Position numbers and translations under genes: made by a program | From: Cylindrospermum sp. FACHB-282 | GTDB lineage: Bacteria; Cyanobacteriota; Cyanobacteriia; Cyanobacteriales; Nostocaceae | Assembly: GCF_014697195.1 (NCBI RefSeq) | Contig: NZ_JACJRJ010000017.1 | Span: 49,746-113,745 of the forward strand | DNA: 64,000 nt | Direction of reading: 5' to 3' | The notes under the pieces: model-generated | Databases searched by the model: none | Told to the model about the DNA's origin: nothing | What the model saw: the letters and a program-made list of their open reading frames with translations, nothing else | In this document: piece by piece, positions 10,301-21,200 of the stretch | Layout of the letters: every line of letters begins with the position of its first letter | How positions within the stretch are numbered: position 1 is the first letter of the stretch

Positions 10301-13300
10301 GGTGTAACGAACTTCCCCTTGCAGTTGCAGTTTTTCCAGCAGTGTGGAAATTTGTGCAGGTTCAAGGTAGACATCACAATACACGTCATTAATCGCCATC
10401 TCCTGATAGGTGATGCGTACACCCAAGACTACAAAATTAACATGATGTGCCGATAATGACTGTACCAGTGCCATTGCTGCTACTGCTTCTCCCAGAGAAA
10501 ACATTGCCCCAGCGTAAATTGTGCCGATATGGTTAAGGTTTTCTGGTTTTGCTGGCAGCATTACGGAGATGCCGTTACTCGTTTGCTTAATAACTTCGAT
10601 ACCCAACTTGTCAACTATCGGCACACCGATTGGTGGTAGAGGCGTTAGGGATACTACTGGTGGTGTTGGTTGTACGTTAGCCGTGTCTGCAACAGAAGAA
10701 ATCGCTGCTGTTGGCTCGTTTAAATTGCGCCCCCATTCACCCGCATTGGGTTGTTCTGATAAATATGCCGCTAAAGCATCTACAGTTGGGTAATCAAAAA
10801 GTAATGTCGCGGGGAAGGAACTCTGGGTCTGCTGCTGAATTTCTTTCACAGCCCGCACCGCTAAAATCGAATCTAGACCCATTTCTAAAAAGCTTTGTTG
10901 CGGATCGATTTGTTCTGGTGGAGTTTCCAGCACTGTTGCCATGACATTAATTACCTGCTCTTGGATTTGCTGACGCAACAAGCGAGGTGACAGGTTATTA
11001 GTAGTTTTAGTAGTGGCAGGTGTTAGTTGGGGTGTAATAGGTTCTAGTTTCTTGGCTGCATCCGTAACAACTGGGTGATCATTTGCCGCAGTCAGTTTCA
11101 ATTCTACAGGCTGAGAAATATGCTGATTTTGGTTGAAAATTGCAATCCCAGCATGGGTAGGTAATAAAGTTAAAGCTTGTTTTAATGCAGTTAAAGCAGT
11201 AGGAGTAGTCAGAGCAGCCAAGCCGCGCTGTTGTGCAGACTCTAGCAAATGTTGACCCATGCCAGTTTCTGCCCACAAACCCCAATTAATACTTAAAGTT
11301 GGCAACCCTTGGGCATGACGCCACTGGGCAAAACTATCTAAATAGCAATTGGCCGCGGCATAATCTGCTTGTCCAATATTCCCAGTCAACGCCGCCACTG
11401 AAGAAAATAACACCATCAACACTGGTGATTGCTGTTGGCTGCTGAGGCTATGTAACAACCAAGTGCCGTATACCTTCGGCTGTAACACCTGGGCTAGTGT
11501 TGACTTTGACTTGGAACGTAACAACCCATCTTGAGTTATCCCTGCGGTGTGGAAAATTCCGTCTATTTGTCCGTATTCACTGTTGATATTGGCAAATAAA
11601 CGTGACATCGAGATCAAATCAGCTACATCCGCTTGTGCAATTTCCAGTTTGCTACCCAGGGCGACAATTTTTTGCAGTTGATGAATTTTAATACTGGTGG
11701 GGTCATCCTGGGGATGTGTCTGTAACCATTGTCTCCACTCTTCTGTTGCTGGGAAGGAAGAACGGGCGCTCAAAATTACAGTCACTGGTGCAAGTTGTGC
11801 TAACCAATGGTCAACTGATAAGCCAATCCCCCCTAATCCCCCCGTGATTAAATACACGCCATTTTCCTGGGGCTGCCACGGAGAATTGCCAACATGATCA
11901 ACTGGTGCTAAAACTCGTCGCCAGCGTTGTCCGTTGTTGTAGGCAATTTCTGCTGCTGTAATTGGGCTGGTTAATTCTTGCTGTAATTGTGTAACTAACT
12001 CTTTTAAATCAGTTTGGTTGTCAATTTGCACTTCTATGGCTTGGGTTTGCAGTTGCGGCATTTCCCAGGCGATGGTTTTCAGTAATCCCCAACTGGTTGC
12101 TGCTTCTGGATTTTGGATCTGACTGGGTGTTTGGCTGTTGGCTGTGACTAAACGCAGATTTAAGCCTTTGGGTAGGTATTTTTCTTCTACTAGAGCCAAT
12201 ATGAGTGCGTGTAAGCTGCGTAAGCCACGCTCTAGTCCTTGTTCCAGGGTCACTAGGCTATGCTGGTCGCCCTTAGCCGTTGCTGTCCAGAGATGGACGA
12301 TTTGTTGTACTTGTTGTTGTTGGATGATTTTGGCTAGTTGTTGCCAGTGTTGGGGCTGTTGGGGGTTGAGGGTGTAATGTTGGTTTTGATTTGTAAATTG
12401 CTGGCCGCCAGAGACAGTGAGAATCTTGATCCCCCTTTGAGCCAGGCTATGGGCGAGGCTTTGGCCAATGCTTTCTGGTTCGATGAACAGTAACCAAGGC
12501 TGTTGGATGTTGACCTGTTGGTTTGTATTGATGGGGCTGGTTTCCCATCTGTTTTCATGGAGTAATGATTGTGGGGTTTGGCTCACCTGTTCGCGCTGTC
12601 TGATGCGGCGCAGACGAACTTGTTTCATTTCTACCAATACTTCTCCCTCTGGGGTCGCTAAAATCACATCTGCTGTGGCATTTTCCCCAGGAGAATTTGT
12701 TGTGTCTCTCAACTTAGCCCAACTCAGTACGTGATTGGGGAGGTGATTGTAAATACAAACTTCATCGATCGCAAAGGGAATATAGAGGAATTGCGATTGT
12801 TCTGGTTGTCTAAATAGTACTGCTAAAGCTTGGAGAGCAGCATCTGCTAAGACTGGATGCACTCGATAAGCTGAAGCGCTGGCCAACCATATATGCGGTA
12901 GTTGTAATTGAGCTAATACTTCGTGCTGACCAAATTGGACTTGAGTGAGAGCTTGTAGTGCCTCTCCGTAGTTTAAGCCTGCCTTAGCAAAACCCTGATA
13001 AATTTGTTCTCCGGATAATAGTTGGGAACACCTGGCTGTAATGTTGCTAATATCAAGTGCTGTCGGCTTGCTGAATGTGGCTTCTGCCAACTGCGCGATC
13101 GCATTATCTGTCCAATGGGACTCTGGTGTTGGATTTTCTAGAGAGCTACGCAAGTAGAAGTTTAAATTTTGACTGTTCTTAGTAATTAATACTTGAGTCC
13201 AGACTTCTCCCGATGCACCTAAGTTGAGCGGACGGCTAAAGACGATTTGTGACAACCGATAAGTTTTATTTGGCTGCAAATATTGGGTTGCGGCTGCCAT

Positions 13301-16300
13301 AAATTCGATGACGCTTGCTCCTGGTAATAGAGCAAGATCATTAACTTGATGATGCTGTAATAACAGAGAGTTTTGCTGATGCCAATGTTTTTCAAACACT
13401 GCTCCTTCTAGGTTTGAGCGTGGCTGTCCCAACAAAGGATGTATGGACATTTCCCAACTGCTATTGGCAATATTTTCTTGTACTGGTTCCAGCCAACAAC
13501 GCTGACGTTGAAAAGGGTAGGTAGGTAGTACAACGCGCTTTCTCATCAAACCTGCATCTACTGCTTGCCAATCGATTTCTACTCCCAAACAGTAAAGTTC
13601 TGCTAGCTCTTTCAGTAATTCTACGTAGGTGTGATCGGTAAGAGGAAGAGCGGCATTGCTTGTAAATTCTGGAGCTAATCCCAGATGTGGCACAATTTTA
13701 TCGCTGAATAAACTGCCTTGACACCAGTTTCGCAATGCTGTTTGTGCTGAGGGTGGTAATTGTTGCAGTCGCTCTACAATTGAGGAAAAGGTTGTTTCCT
13801 CTATTACTTTAGGGCTGAGAAAAATAAGCGATCGCCGTAGGGAGGTTTTGTTGGCAGCTTGTGAGATGATGTAAAGCTTATCTGCTAATTGATCTTGAAA
13901 GCGTACAACTAAGGCTAGACGATGGCGGAAATGAGTTCTGCCAGTATTGACGGTAAAGCAAATATCGCGGATATCAGCGCTATCTTCTTGATCGAGATAT
14001 TCTAAATAACGCTCTACCAACTGTTGCAAAGCTTCGGGACTTTGGGCAGAGAGAGTAAAAATATGGGCTGGTCGGTCTTGTGCTGGTCTCTCGACTGGGA
14101 TTGTTGGGGCTTCCTGAAGAACCGCATGGGCGTTTGTACCACCAAAACCAAAACTGCTTATTGCTGCCAAGCGTTTATCTGCCGTTGATGTCCACTGCCG
14201 CAATTTATCGTTCACATAAAATGGACTTTCTTCAAACACAATATGAGGGTTGGGACTTTGAAAGTGCAGCGTTGGTGGCAATTGTCGGTGTTTTAAAGCA
14301 AGTATTACTTTTATCAACCCAGCGATTCCCGCAGCTGGTTCGAGGTGTCCAATATTCGACTTGACCGTACCAATAGCACAGAAAGCGCGTTTTTTTGTAT
14401 GGGTTGCGAAGGCTTCCACCAGCCCGCGAATTTCGATTGGATCGCCTAAAGAAGTACCCGTACCGTGGGCTTCAATGTAACTCAGATGGGATGGGTCGAT
14501 ACCCGCCTGCTGCCAAACATTTTCTAACAAGCGACGTTGGGCTTTGGGATTTGGTGCGGTGAGGGTGGCTTTAGAGTGACCGTCATGATTCACTCCTGCA
14601 CCCTTAATTACAGCCCAAATATTGTCTTTGTCTCGTATTGCTTGGGCTAAAGGTTTGAGCAACACCGCGCCCACACCTTCACCCCGCACATATCCGTCAG
14701 CTCCACTATCAAAGGTTTTACAATGTCCATCCGTAGATAACATCCCCGCCTGACCGAAAATAATTGCTCCGTCTGGTGTCAATATCAAATTAGAACCGCT
14801 AACAAGAGCAACATCTACTTCCTTACGGCGTAAAGCTTGATACCCCATATTCAGCGCCACTAATGACGAAGAACAGGCTGTATCTATCGTCATACTTGGG
14901 CCAGTCCAGTTAAACAGGTAGGAAATGCGGTTGGAAACTATTGATAGGGCATTGCCAGAACCTGTATGGCCATCGTAGTAACGATGAGCACGTTTAAGTA
15001 TGTTGGCATATTCTTGACCAGCAGCACCAACAAACACGCCAGTGGTGACTCTAGCCAATTGCTCTGGCAAGTATCCGGATGTTTCTAAGGTTTCCCAAAC
15101 TACCTCTAACATGAGGCGTTGTTGCGGGTCCATTTGTAGCGCTTCCCGCCAAGACAACCCAAAGAAGGCTGGGTCAAATTCCTCAACACCCTCCATAAAC
15201 CCACCCCATTTACTACAGGTTTTTCCTGTTTGGGAGCGGTCTGGGTGGTAGAATTTTTGCCAATCCCAACGCGATCGCGGTACTTCTGTAATTGCATCTA
15301 CCCCTAGCTGGAGATTTTGCCAGAACTGAGTTAGGTTTGCTGCTCCTGGTAAACGGCAAGATAAGCCAATAATAGCCACATCCCCGTCATCTTCGCTGTT
15401 AAGTTGCTGGTGAGTTCGATCTAACTCGTTCAGCAGGCTCTGTTTAGATACTATTGATGTAACACTTTTCTCTGAATGATTATTTAAACTGTTATTTTCG
15501 ATTACAGGCTGTTTTGGTTCTGGATCTACCTGAATTACTGCATCTGGTAATAACAATTTCGTAAAAGCTTCTGGATGTTGATTAGTTAGATACTCAGCTA
15601 GCTCGATAATGGAAGGAAATTCAAACAATAAGGTTGCATCTAACGTTAAGCCAGCATCTTGCTCAATGGAACTTTTGACTTGCACTGCCATAATGGAGTC
15701 AAATCCCAAATCCATAAAGTTTTCTTTAGGATTAATATGTTCCTCTGCAAGTCGCAATGTCCGGGCTATTTTGTCAAGCAGATACGATTGAATTAACTTT
15801 AACAGGTCAGGATTTTCTCTTACTTGAGGTTCTAGTGTACTAGTTGGCGTGGATTTTTGTCCCTTGCTAAGACGAAGTTTATTTAAAGAAATTACACCTT
15901 CACCCAAGTTTTGAGTGGAAGATTGCTTAAAAATTGCCCATTGTCCGAATCTGTGACGTAGGGCTAAATCAAACAACTGCCGTCCTGAATCTGGTGTGAT
16001 TGCTTCCAATCCCATTGCTCGAATCTGCTCGTTGTCAGTTGTTTTTAACATACCGACATGACTCCAAGGCCCCCAATTGATGCTGAAAGCGGGACGGGAT
16101 GGTTTTAGGTAGGCAGCATAAGCATCAAGAAATGCGTTAGCAGCAGCATAATCACCTTGACCAACATTGCCAGTTAAAGCAGCAAGGGAAGAGAAGAAGA
16201 TTAAGAAATCTAAATTTAAATGCTGGCTGGCTTGTGCTAAAACCCATGCACCCATGACTTTTGGACGTAGCACTTCAGAGATCGCCGTCATTGATTTGCT

Positions 16301-18244
16301 ACGCAATAACCCATCCTGAATTACACCGGCAGCATGAATAATGCCATGCAGTTGCCCGTGACGATTGCAAATCGACTCGATTAATGCTGTCATTTCTGCT
16401 AAATTCGCTACATCTCCACTCACAGGGATAACTTGTACCCCTAAAGATTGGAGTTGCTGAACTTGTTTGATGCGGGTGGCAATTTCCTCTTGTTCGGAAT
16501 TTTGTGTTAACCATGCAGACCATGTAGACTCTGGTGGTAGAGGTCTGCGTCCTAGCAGGTACAGATGGGAGCAATCATGAGAAGCTAGTAATTTCGCAAC
16601 TTCACCACCTAAACCCCCAAAACCGCCTGTAATCAAGTAAACCCCCTCTGGTCGTACAGTTAAGGGTTTGTTGTTGGTAAAATCTACTGGAGTAATCGGT
16701 ACTAGGTGGGGTGTCCAGCGTTGTTTTCCTCGATATGCAACATCATGGGACGAGCTAGCAATTTGCAGTTCTTGCCGCAGTATTTCAACAAGTTTTGCAA
16801 TGGGTTCCTGCAACGATAAATCTACACAATGACAGCGTAGTTCAACATATTCGCGGGAAATTACCCGTGCTAGTCCCCACAGCGCTGCTTGTTCTGGGTG
16901 GGAGACCTGAGTATTGTCTGTTACCGACTGCGAATCATTGGTAATTAACCATAAATCGCAGGGTTGATGCTGTTGTTTTGCTAATGCTTGGGTAATGAAT
17001 AACAGATTCTTAAATTCTTGTTCGACATTGACGTGCAGTTGCTGGAAATCAGTGTTGCGAAAATCTTTATTTGTCAGCGACCAAAGGTAAATAACCCCAG
17101 TAATTTCTTCATGGTCTTGGTAAACTGCTTGCCATAGCTGTTGGTATGCACTCTCTTGGGTAGGAGAGATGGAAAAATTATACTTATCTATACGATTAAA
17201 TTTAGTACCAGCTTTAACTGCTATATATGTATGTCCAGCTTGTTGTAGAGATTGACACAGGGCTTCTGCCAAGCCGAGTTCGTCCATGAAAACTAACCAA
17301 GCCCGTTTTTTGTTTGTAGAAGTTACAGGTGCTGGCTCTGGCTGCCAAAGTAATTGATAACAAAAATTGTATAAGTTGGCAAAAGATGAAGATATGGATT
17401 CTTCAGCCATGTTGGTTTTGCGGAGGACAGTTACTCCCTGCAATTCGACTAAAATATTACCATCGGGGCTGGTAATACAAACTTCACCCTTGGCTACGGT
17501 TGAGTTTTTATTCTCTGACTCCAAGCGACGAACGTGGGCGAAAACCTGCCCCTGAACTTGGCCGTAGACTGTGACTTTTTCAATAGCGAATGGCAGGTAC
17601 AGCGTGCCTGTCTGTTTACTCGTACCCAAACCAAGCAGCGCCCCCAAAGACTGTAGTGCCCCATCCAAGAGGGCTGGGTGCAGGTAGCAAGTTGAGGCTT
17701 CTGTCCACAGCGATGCTGGCGCTTCTAGTACCGCGAGTCCTTCGCTTTGGTTGACTTGTAACGACTGGATCACTCGGAATCCAGCACCGTAGTCAATGCC
17801 CAAACTGCGATACCAAGAATAAATATTCTCTGGTTGGAGCGATTGATGTGTGCGATCGCGGATTGTGCGAATATCTAAAGCTGTGGGATTTCCTTGTTCT
17901 GTCTTTGCTACCGTACCCGTAGCATATATGACATTTAACTTTCTATTAGAGATTTGAAACTTAGTCGTTTGGGCTTGTGGTTCTAGCAGTAGTTCAGCAT
18001 TTACAGGTTCTCCTGCTGGGACTGTCATTGGTTTGGTAAAGGTGAGGTCTTTAACTGCAATTGGAAATTTTCCTTGCAGTGCAAAAGTTGCAGCTATCAC
18101 CATTTCCAGGTAAACAACCCCCGGTAATACCGCCATCGCCATAACTTGATGGTCAGTTAATACCCTTTCTTTCTCCAAAACAAAAGTTTTTTCAAAGGAG
18201 GTAGACTTTTGAACTACGGGTAGTAATTGCGTGTTGTGTATCAT
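7307..18244 (-). CDS. Type I PKS: DH-KR-ACP-KS-DH-KR-ACP-hotdog-KS-AT
   Basis: This 3645-residue protein begins inside a module. It has DH (His near 33), KR (NADPH loop near 537, Tyr in GQGDYAAAN near 697) and ACP (Ser near 850), completing the KS-AT that ends the upstream protein. Next come KS (Cys near 1124), a non-catalytic KS-AT linker with no AT, DH (His near 1632), KR (about 1891-2350) and ACP (Ser near 2457). An embedded hotdog thioesterase-like domain (about 2535-2680) follows. Last are KS (Cys near 2907) and AT (GHSVGEY near 3355, HAFH, so probably malonyl-specific). The module's ACP is on the next protein. Both KSs keep Cys-His-His. The 47-bp gap after the first PKS gene supports co-transcription. 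Confidence 0.95.
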   Translation of the reverse strand: MIHNTQLLPVVQKSTSFEKTFVLEKERVLTDHQVMAMAVLPGVVYLEMVIAATFALQGKFPIAVKDLTFTKPMTVPAGEPVNAELLLEPQAQTTKFQISNRKLNVIYATGTVAKTEQGNPTALDIRTIRDRTHQSLQPENIYSWYRSLGIDYGAGFRVIQSLQVNQSEGLAVLEAPASLWTEASTCYLHPALLDGALQSLGALLGLGTSKQTGTLYLPFAIEKVTVYGQVQGQVFAHVRRLESENKNSTVAKGEVCITSPDGNILVELQGVTVLRKTNMAEESISSSFANLYNFCYQLLWQPEPAPVTSTNKKRAWLVFMDELGLAEALCQSLQQAGHTYIAVKAGTKFNRIDKYNFSISPTQESAYQQLWQAVYQDHEEITGVIYLWSLTNKDFRNTDFQQLHVNVEQEFKNLLFITQALAKQQHQPCDLWLITNDSQSVTDNTQVSHPEQAALWGLARVISREYVELRCHCVDLSLQEPIAKLVEILRQELQIASSSHDVAYRGKQRWTPHLVPITPVDFTNNKPLTVRPEGVYLITGGFGGLGGEVAKLLASHDCSHLYLLGRRPLPPESTWSAWLTQNSEQEEIATRIKQVQQLQSLGVQVIPVSGDVANLAEMTALIESICNRHGQLHGIIHAAGVIQDGLLRSKSMTAISEVLRPKVMGAWVLAQASQHLNLDFLIFFSSLAALTGNVGQGDYAAANAFLDAYAAYLKPSRPAFSINWGPWSHVGMLKTTDNEQIRAMGLEAITPDSGRQLFDLALRHRFGQWAIFKQSSTQNLGEGVISLNKLRLSKGQKSTPTSTLEPQVRENPDLLKLIQSYLLDKIARTLRLAEEHINPKENFMDLGFDSIMAVQVKSSIEQDAGLTLDATLLFEFPSIIELAEYLTNQHPEAFTKLLLPDAVIQVDPEPKQPVIENNSLNNHSEKSVTSIVSKQSLLNELDRTHQQLNSEDDGDVAIIGLSCRLPGAANLTQFWQNLQLGVDAITEVPRSRWDWQKFYHPDRSQTGKTCSKWGGFMEGVEEFDPAFFGLSWREALQMDPQQRLMLEVVWETLETSGYLPEQLARVTTGVFVGAAGQEYANILKRAHRYYDGHTGSGNALSIVSNRISYLFNWTGPSMTIDTACSSSLVALNMGYQALRRKEVDVALVSGSNLILTPDGAIIFGQAGMLSTDGHCKTFDSGADGYVRGEGVGAVLLKPLAQAIRDKDNIWAVIKGAGVNHDGHSKATLTAPNPKAQRRLLENVWQQAGIDPSHLSYIEAHGTGTSLGDPIEIRGLVEAFATHTKKRAFCAIGTVKSNIGHLEPAAGIAGLIKVILALKHRQLPPTLHFQSPNPHIVFEESPFYVNDKLRQWTSTADKRLAAISSFGFGGTNAHAVLQEAPTIPVERPAQDRPAHIFTLSAQSPEALQQLVERYLEYLDQEDSADIRDICFTVNTGRTHFRHRLALVVRFQDQLADKLYIISQAANKTSLRRSLIFLSPKVIEETTFSSIVERLQQLPPSAQTALRNWCQGSLFSDKIVPHLGLAPEFTSNAALPLTDHTYVELLKELAELYCLGVEIDWQAVDAGLMRKRVVLPTYPFQRQRCWLEPVQENIANSSWEMSIHPLLGQPRSNLEGAVFEKHWHQQNSLLLQHHQVNDLALLPGASVIEFMAAATQYLQPNKTYRLSQIVFSRPLNLGASGEVWTQVLITKNSQNLNFYLRSSLENPTPESHWTDNAIAQLAEATFSKPTALDISNITARCSQLLSGEQIYQGFAKAGLNYGEALQALTQVQFGQHEVLAQLQLPHIWLASASAYRVHPVLADAALQALAVLFRQPEQSQFLYIPFAIDEVCIYNHLPNHVLSWAKLRDTTNSPGENATADVILATPEGEVLVEMKQVRLRRIRQREQVSQTPQSLLHENRWETSPINTNQQVNIQQPWLLFIEPESIGQSLAHSLAQRGIKILTVSGGQQFTNQNQHYTLNPQQPQHWQQLAKIIQQQQVQQIVHLWTATAKGDQHSLVTLEQGLERGLRSLHALILALVEEKYLPKGLNLRLVTANSQTPSQIQNPEAATSWGLLKTIAWEMPQLQTQAIEVQIDNQTDLKELVTQLQQELTSPITAAEIAYNNGQRWRRVLAPVDHVGNSPWQPQENGVYLITGGLGGIGLSVDHWLAQLAPVTVILSARSSFPATEEWRQWLQTHPQDDPTSIKIHQLQKIVALGSKLEIAQADVADLISMSRLFANINSEYGQIDGIFHTAGITQDGLLRSKSKSTLAQVLQPKVYGTWLLHSLSSQQQSPVLMVLFSSVAALTGNIGQADYAAANCYLDSFAQWRHAQGLPTLSINWGLWAETGMGQHLLESAQQRGLAALTTPTALTALKQALTLLPTHAGIAIFNQNQHISQPVELKLTAANDHPVVTDAAKKLEPITPQLTPATTKTTNNLSPRLLRQQIQEQVINVMATVLETPPEQIDPQQSFLEMGLDSILAVRAVKEIQQQTQSSFPATLLFDYPTVDALAAYLSEQPNAGEWGRNLNEPTAAISSVADTANVQPTPPVVSLTPLPPIGVPIVDKLGIEVIKQTSNGISVMLPAKPENLNHIGTIYAGAMFSLGEAVAAMALVQSLSAHHVNFVVLGVRITYQEMAINDVYCDVYLEPAQISTLLEKLQLQGEVRYTCPVAILDKWGKAICQLEVDFLLRGKSQGKVTASLPQLITAKNPLNQTSELVRAPVATANGKKSVSTAINNQSAPENPMNRQEEFAEIADTDMAIIGYSGRFPNAENLDEYWYNLANGINCIREIPNQRWSLDEYFDPDPQTPGKMYTKWGGFMKSIDEFDPLFFGISPREAEAMDPQQRLILETAWEAMEMAGYAKETSQGSSTGVFIGLSSAEYAQTQVRSKEQVTASLGLGNSLSIVANRISYQFNFKGPSLVIDTACSSSFVALNTAVRSIIQGDCETAIVGGVYVILAPESYIFFSKGGFMSPVGQCKTFDASADGYVRGEGVGVLMIKPLKQALRDRDTIHATIKSVAINQDGRSNGLTAPNSRAQVAVIKNAHKQANINPETISYIEAHGTGTDLGDPIEVNALTEVFREQTQRRQFCAIGSVKSNIGHLEPASGMASIIKVILALKHKQLPPTLNFKTPNPYINFEDTPFYVNNRLRPWQPIQGVRRAGISSFGFGGTNTHVILEEAPTILQPDKTVELPIRILTLSARNQNSRQELGKRYLSYLAQNPHTKLSDLCFSANCGRSHFIHRMAITATTIADLQAKLEAFVSDKPMSGMAIGSWESRKRPRVAFLFTGQGSQKINMARELYETQPTFRDSLNKCDSILQPYLEQSLLSVIYPQTGAESLLNQTAYTQPALFAIEYALFTLWQSYGVEPDVVLGHSVGEYVAACVAGVVSLEDGLRLIARRGQLMQRLPQIGGMAAVFTDEKTVTQFLKPFGEQVAIAAVNTPQNTVIAGESQALEKVLQNLENQGINSHTLAVSHAFHSPLMEPILDEFYEFAQTITYNAPEIPLVSNLTGGFLESGQIPDASYWRNHIRQPVLFASGIQALASRGFRIFLEIGAHSILNNMARQILPTDTSVWLHSLQQGKSDWQAILESLGQLYTLGASIDWEGFDKDYIHQRISLPTYPFNRKRYWLNDDSTNISVVSSPKAAPTPDILLNSFVDILQE
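11193..12570 (-). repeat. KR-region repeat, copy A
   Basis: This 1378-bp segment, covering the structural and catalytic halves of the KR in the second PKS, aligns without gaps to 21452-22829. I count about 11 mismatches, so the copies are about 99% identical, far more similar than any other paralogous domains here. Recent duplication or gene conversion is the likely cause. Confidence 0.95.
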
Positions 18245-18291
18245 AACTTTTTTTATACCTCTGATAATAAGCTAGATGGTGAGATAGAAAT

Positions 18292-21200
18292 TTACGTTTG
18301 TAAAATAACTTGGCGATCAAGGAAAGTGTGGAGTGGTTTTATAGTGGTAGGTTGATCGTTTTGATTGCTGGGTTTTAACCAATAGTGCTGACGTTGGAAA
18401 GGATAAGTCGGCAAAGGAACGCGACAACGTTGAAAGTCAGCATCAAATTGTTCCCAATTGATATCTATGCCTTGGGTATACAGTTTTCCAGCAGAAGACA
18501 ACAGAGTTTGCCAACAGGATTTATCCTCTCGACGTAGGGAAGGTAATAGCTGTAAGTTCTGCTTTTGCGGCAGCTTACTAGCCATTCCACACAAAATCGG
18601 ATGAGCGCCAATTTCTAGAAATACTTGATATTGCTGTGTTTGTAAGTATTCCATTCCCTTAGCAAATTGAACGGGACGAAGAATTTGCTCGCACCAATAC
18701 CGAGCATCCATCACCTGTTTTATCGGTTCGCCATTTAAATTCGATAGGAGTTGAATTTTTGGTGCTTGCCACTTGACAGTTTCAGCTTTAATCGCAAATT
18801 CTTCTAGCATTGGCTCCATCAAAACTGAGTGAAATCCTTGGCTAACTGCTAACGAATGTACCGATATTCCCGCAGCTTGGAGTTGCGAGCAAGCTTTTGT
18901 AATAGCTTCTTGCGAACCAGAAATAACCGTGTTTTGGGGTCCGTTAAGAGCGGCAATATCAATTTGGCTGGTGTAAGATAACACTTGCTCAACAGAAGCA
19001 AACACTGCTGCCATTGCTCCATTACTTGGTAATGCCTGCATGAGTTTGCCCCGATATGCAACTAAGCGCAGCCCTTCTTCTAGGCTCATTACAGAAGCAA
19101 CCGTTGCAGCGACATATTCACCCAAACTATGCCCCATCACCACATCTGGTTTAACTCCCCACGACTGCCATAATTCGTAAAGTGCATACTCGATCACGAA
19201 CAGTCCAACTTGGGTATAGCTGGTTTGTTGTAGTAGCTGTTGTTGTTGACCGAATAATACTTCTAATAAGGGTTGTTCTAATTCACCCTCTAAAATGGCT
19301 GCACATTGATCTACCACTTTTCGGAAGGTAGGTTGAGTTAGGTAAAGTTGCTTGCCCATTTCGGCGTACTGGCTGCCTTGACCTGTGAATAGGAAGCAAA
19401 TTTTGGGACGGGACTCGATTTGTCCGGTGTGGAGATTAGCTGCTGTTTGCCCTTGGTGATAAGTATGCAGGGTATTAGCTAGCTCATGTTGACTGGATGT
19501 TATGACACAGAGACGGCGCGGTAGATGTGCCCTTCCTGTGTTGGCACTGAAACAGATATCAGCTAATTTTTGACCGGGATGATTAGCTAGATGTTGGCTA
19601 AATTTATCAGCAAGTTGTTGTAAAGCGGTTTCATTTTTGGCACTGAGTGTGAGAATGTGAATTGGGCGATCGCCACTATTTTCTATCGCTGGTACTTCTG
19701 GTGCTTCTTGAACAATTACATGGACATTGGCACCACCCATGCCAAAAGCACTTAAACCCGCTCTTCTAGGACTCTCATCAGCTTTCCAGTCTCGCAGACG
19801 GTCATTGACATAAAATGGAGTTTGTTCAAAATTAATATTGGGATTAATTTCCGTAACGTGTAATGTTGGTGGTATCTGTTTGGCTTTCATCGCCAACAAG
19901 ATTTTGAACAGTCCTGCCATACCCGCAGCTGGTTCTAAGTGACCAATATTAGACTTGACAGAACCAATGGCACAAAATTGTTGGCGTTGGGTATCTGCGC
20001 TGAAAGCTTGTACTAGTCCTTGAACTTCGATGGGATCGCCAAGGGAAGTTGCTGTACCGTGAGCTTCGATATAAGAAATATCATCTGCACTGACATTTGC
20101 ATCCTTGAGGGCTCGTTGAATCAAACGCGCTTGGGCTGATGAATTTGGCACGGTAAGACCGCTAGCTCGACCACCATGATTAGTAGCACTACCTAAAATC
20201 AGTCCCCAAATAAAATCGCGATCGCGCAATGCTTTGGATAAAGGTTTGAGTATAAAGACTCCCGCACCCTCACCTGGAACGTAACCGTCAGCTTGACGAT
20301 CAAATGTACGACAACGTCCTTCGGGTGATACTGCTCCCAAACGACTTAGGGCTTGGTAGTAGCCCAGGGACATTCCTGCATGTACTCCACCGACGATGGC
20401 TTGTTCGCACTCGCCCCGACGCAAGCTTTGTACTCCCAGATGTAATGCAACAAGGGAGGAAGAACATAGAGTATCTATTGTCAGGGAAGGACCGCGCCAA
20501 CCAAAGAAGTAGGATAAACGATTGGCAAGAATGGCATTACTATTACCCAAACTAGCGTAAGCGTCACCATGAAGATAGGGAACATTTTCCCGCGAATAAT
20601 GGCTATAAGTAGCACCGATAAACACACCTGTTTCTGTATCGGCTAGCTTCTTGCCTCCATATCCAGCAATCTCTAGAGTTTCCCACACTAATTCCAACAT
20701 GATTCGCTGTTGCGGATCCATCGCTTCTGCTTCTCGCGGAGAAATGCGGAACAACAACGGGTCAAATTGTTCTAAGTTTTTGAGAAACGCACCCCATTTG
20801 CTGTAGCTTGTGCCTTCAGCTTGGGGGTTAGGGTTGTAGTATTTATTAACGTCCCAACGTTCGGCGGGTACTTCTGTGACTGCATCGTGTCCTTGACGGA
20901 GAAGTTCCCAAAAGCTTTGTAAATCGCTAGCATCAGGGAACCGTCCGCTCATGCCAATTACGGCTATAGGTTCGCTGTTAAAGGTAGAATGTGCCCAATT
21001 TGTCTCTATCTGAGATTTGCTGGCAGTATTTTCGACTGCTTTTGGTATCTGAACGTTAGCTGTTGGCTGTGGTATTGATTGCTTAAAGTTCAACAAATTA
21101 CTGTATCGGTTTACTAGCCCTTGGCTTAAGTCTTTAATATTGGCGTAGTCAAAGAAAAGTGTTTTGGGAAGAGAGGTTTGGGTTTGATCTTCCAGGATGG

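Noticed and set aside
18244..18291. Frameshift joining the two PKS genes into one
   Set aside because: A stop, a 47-bp gap and a plausible new start are present, and the same split pattern recurs at 7234-7307.
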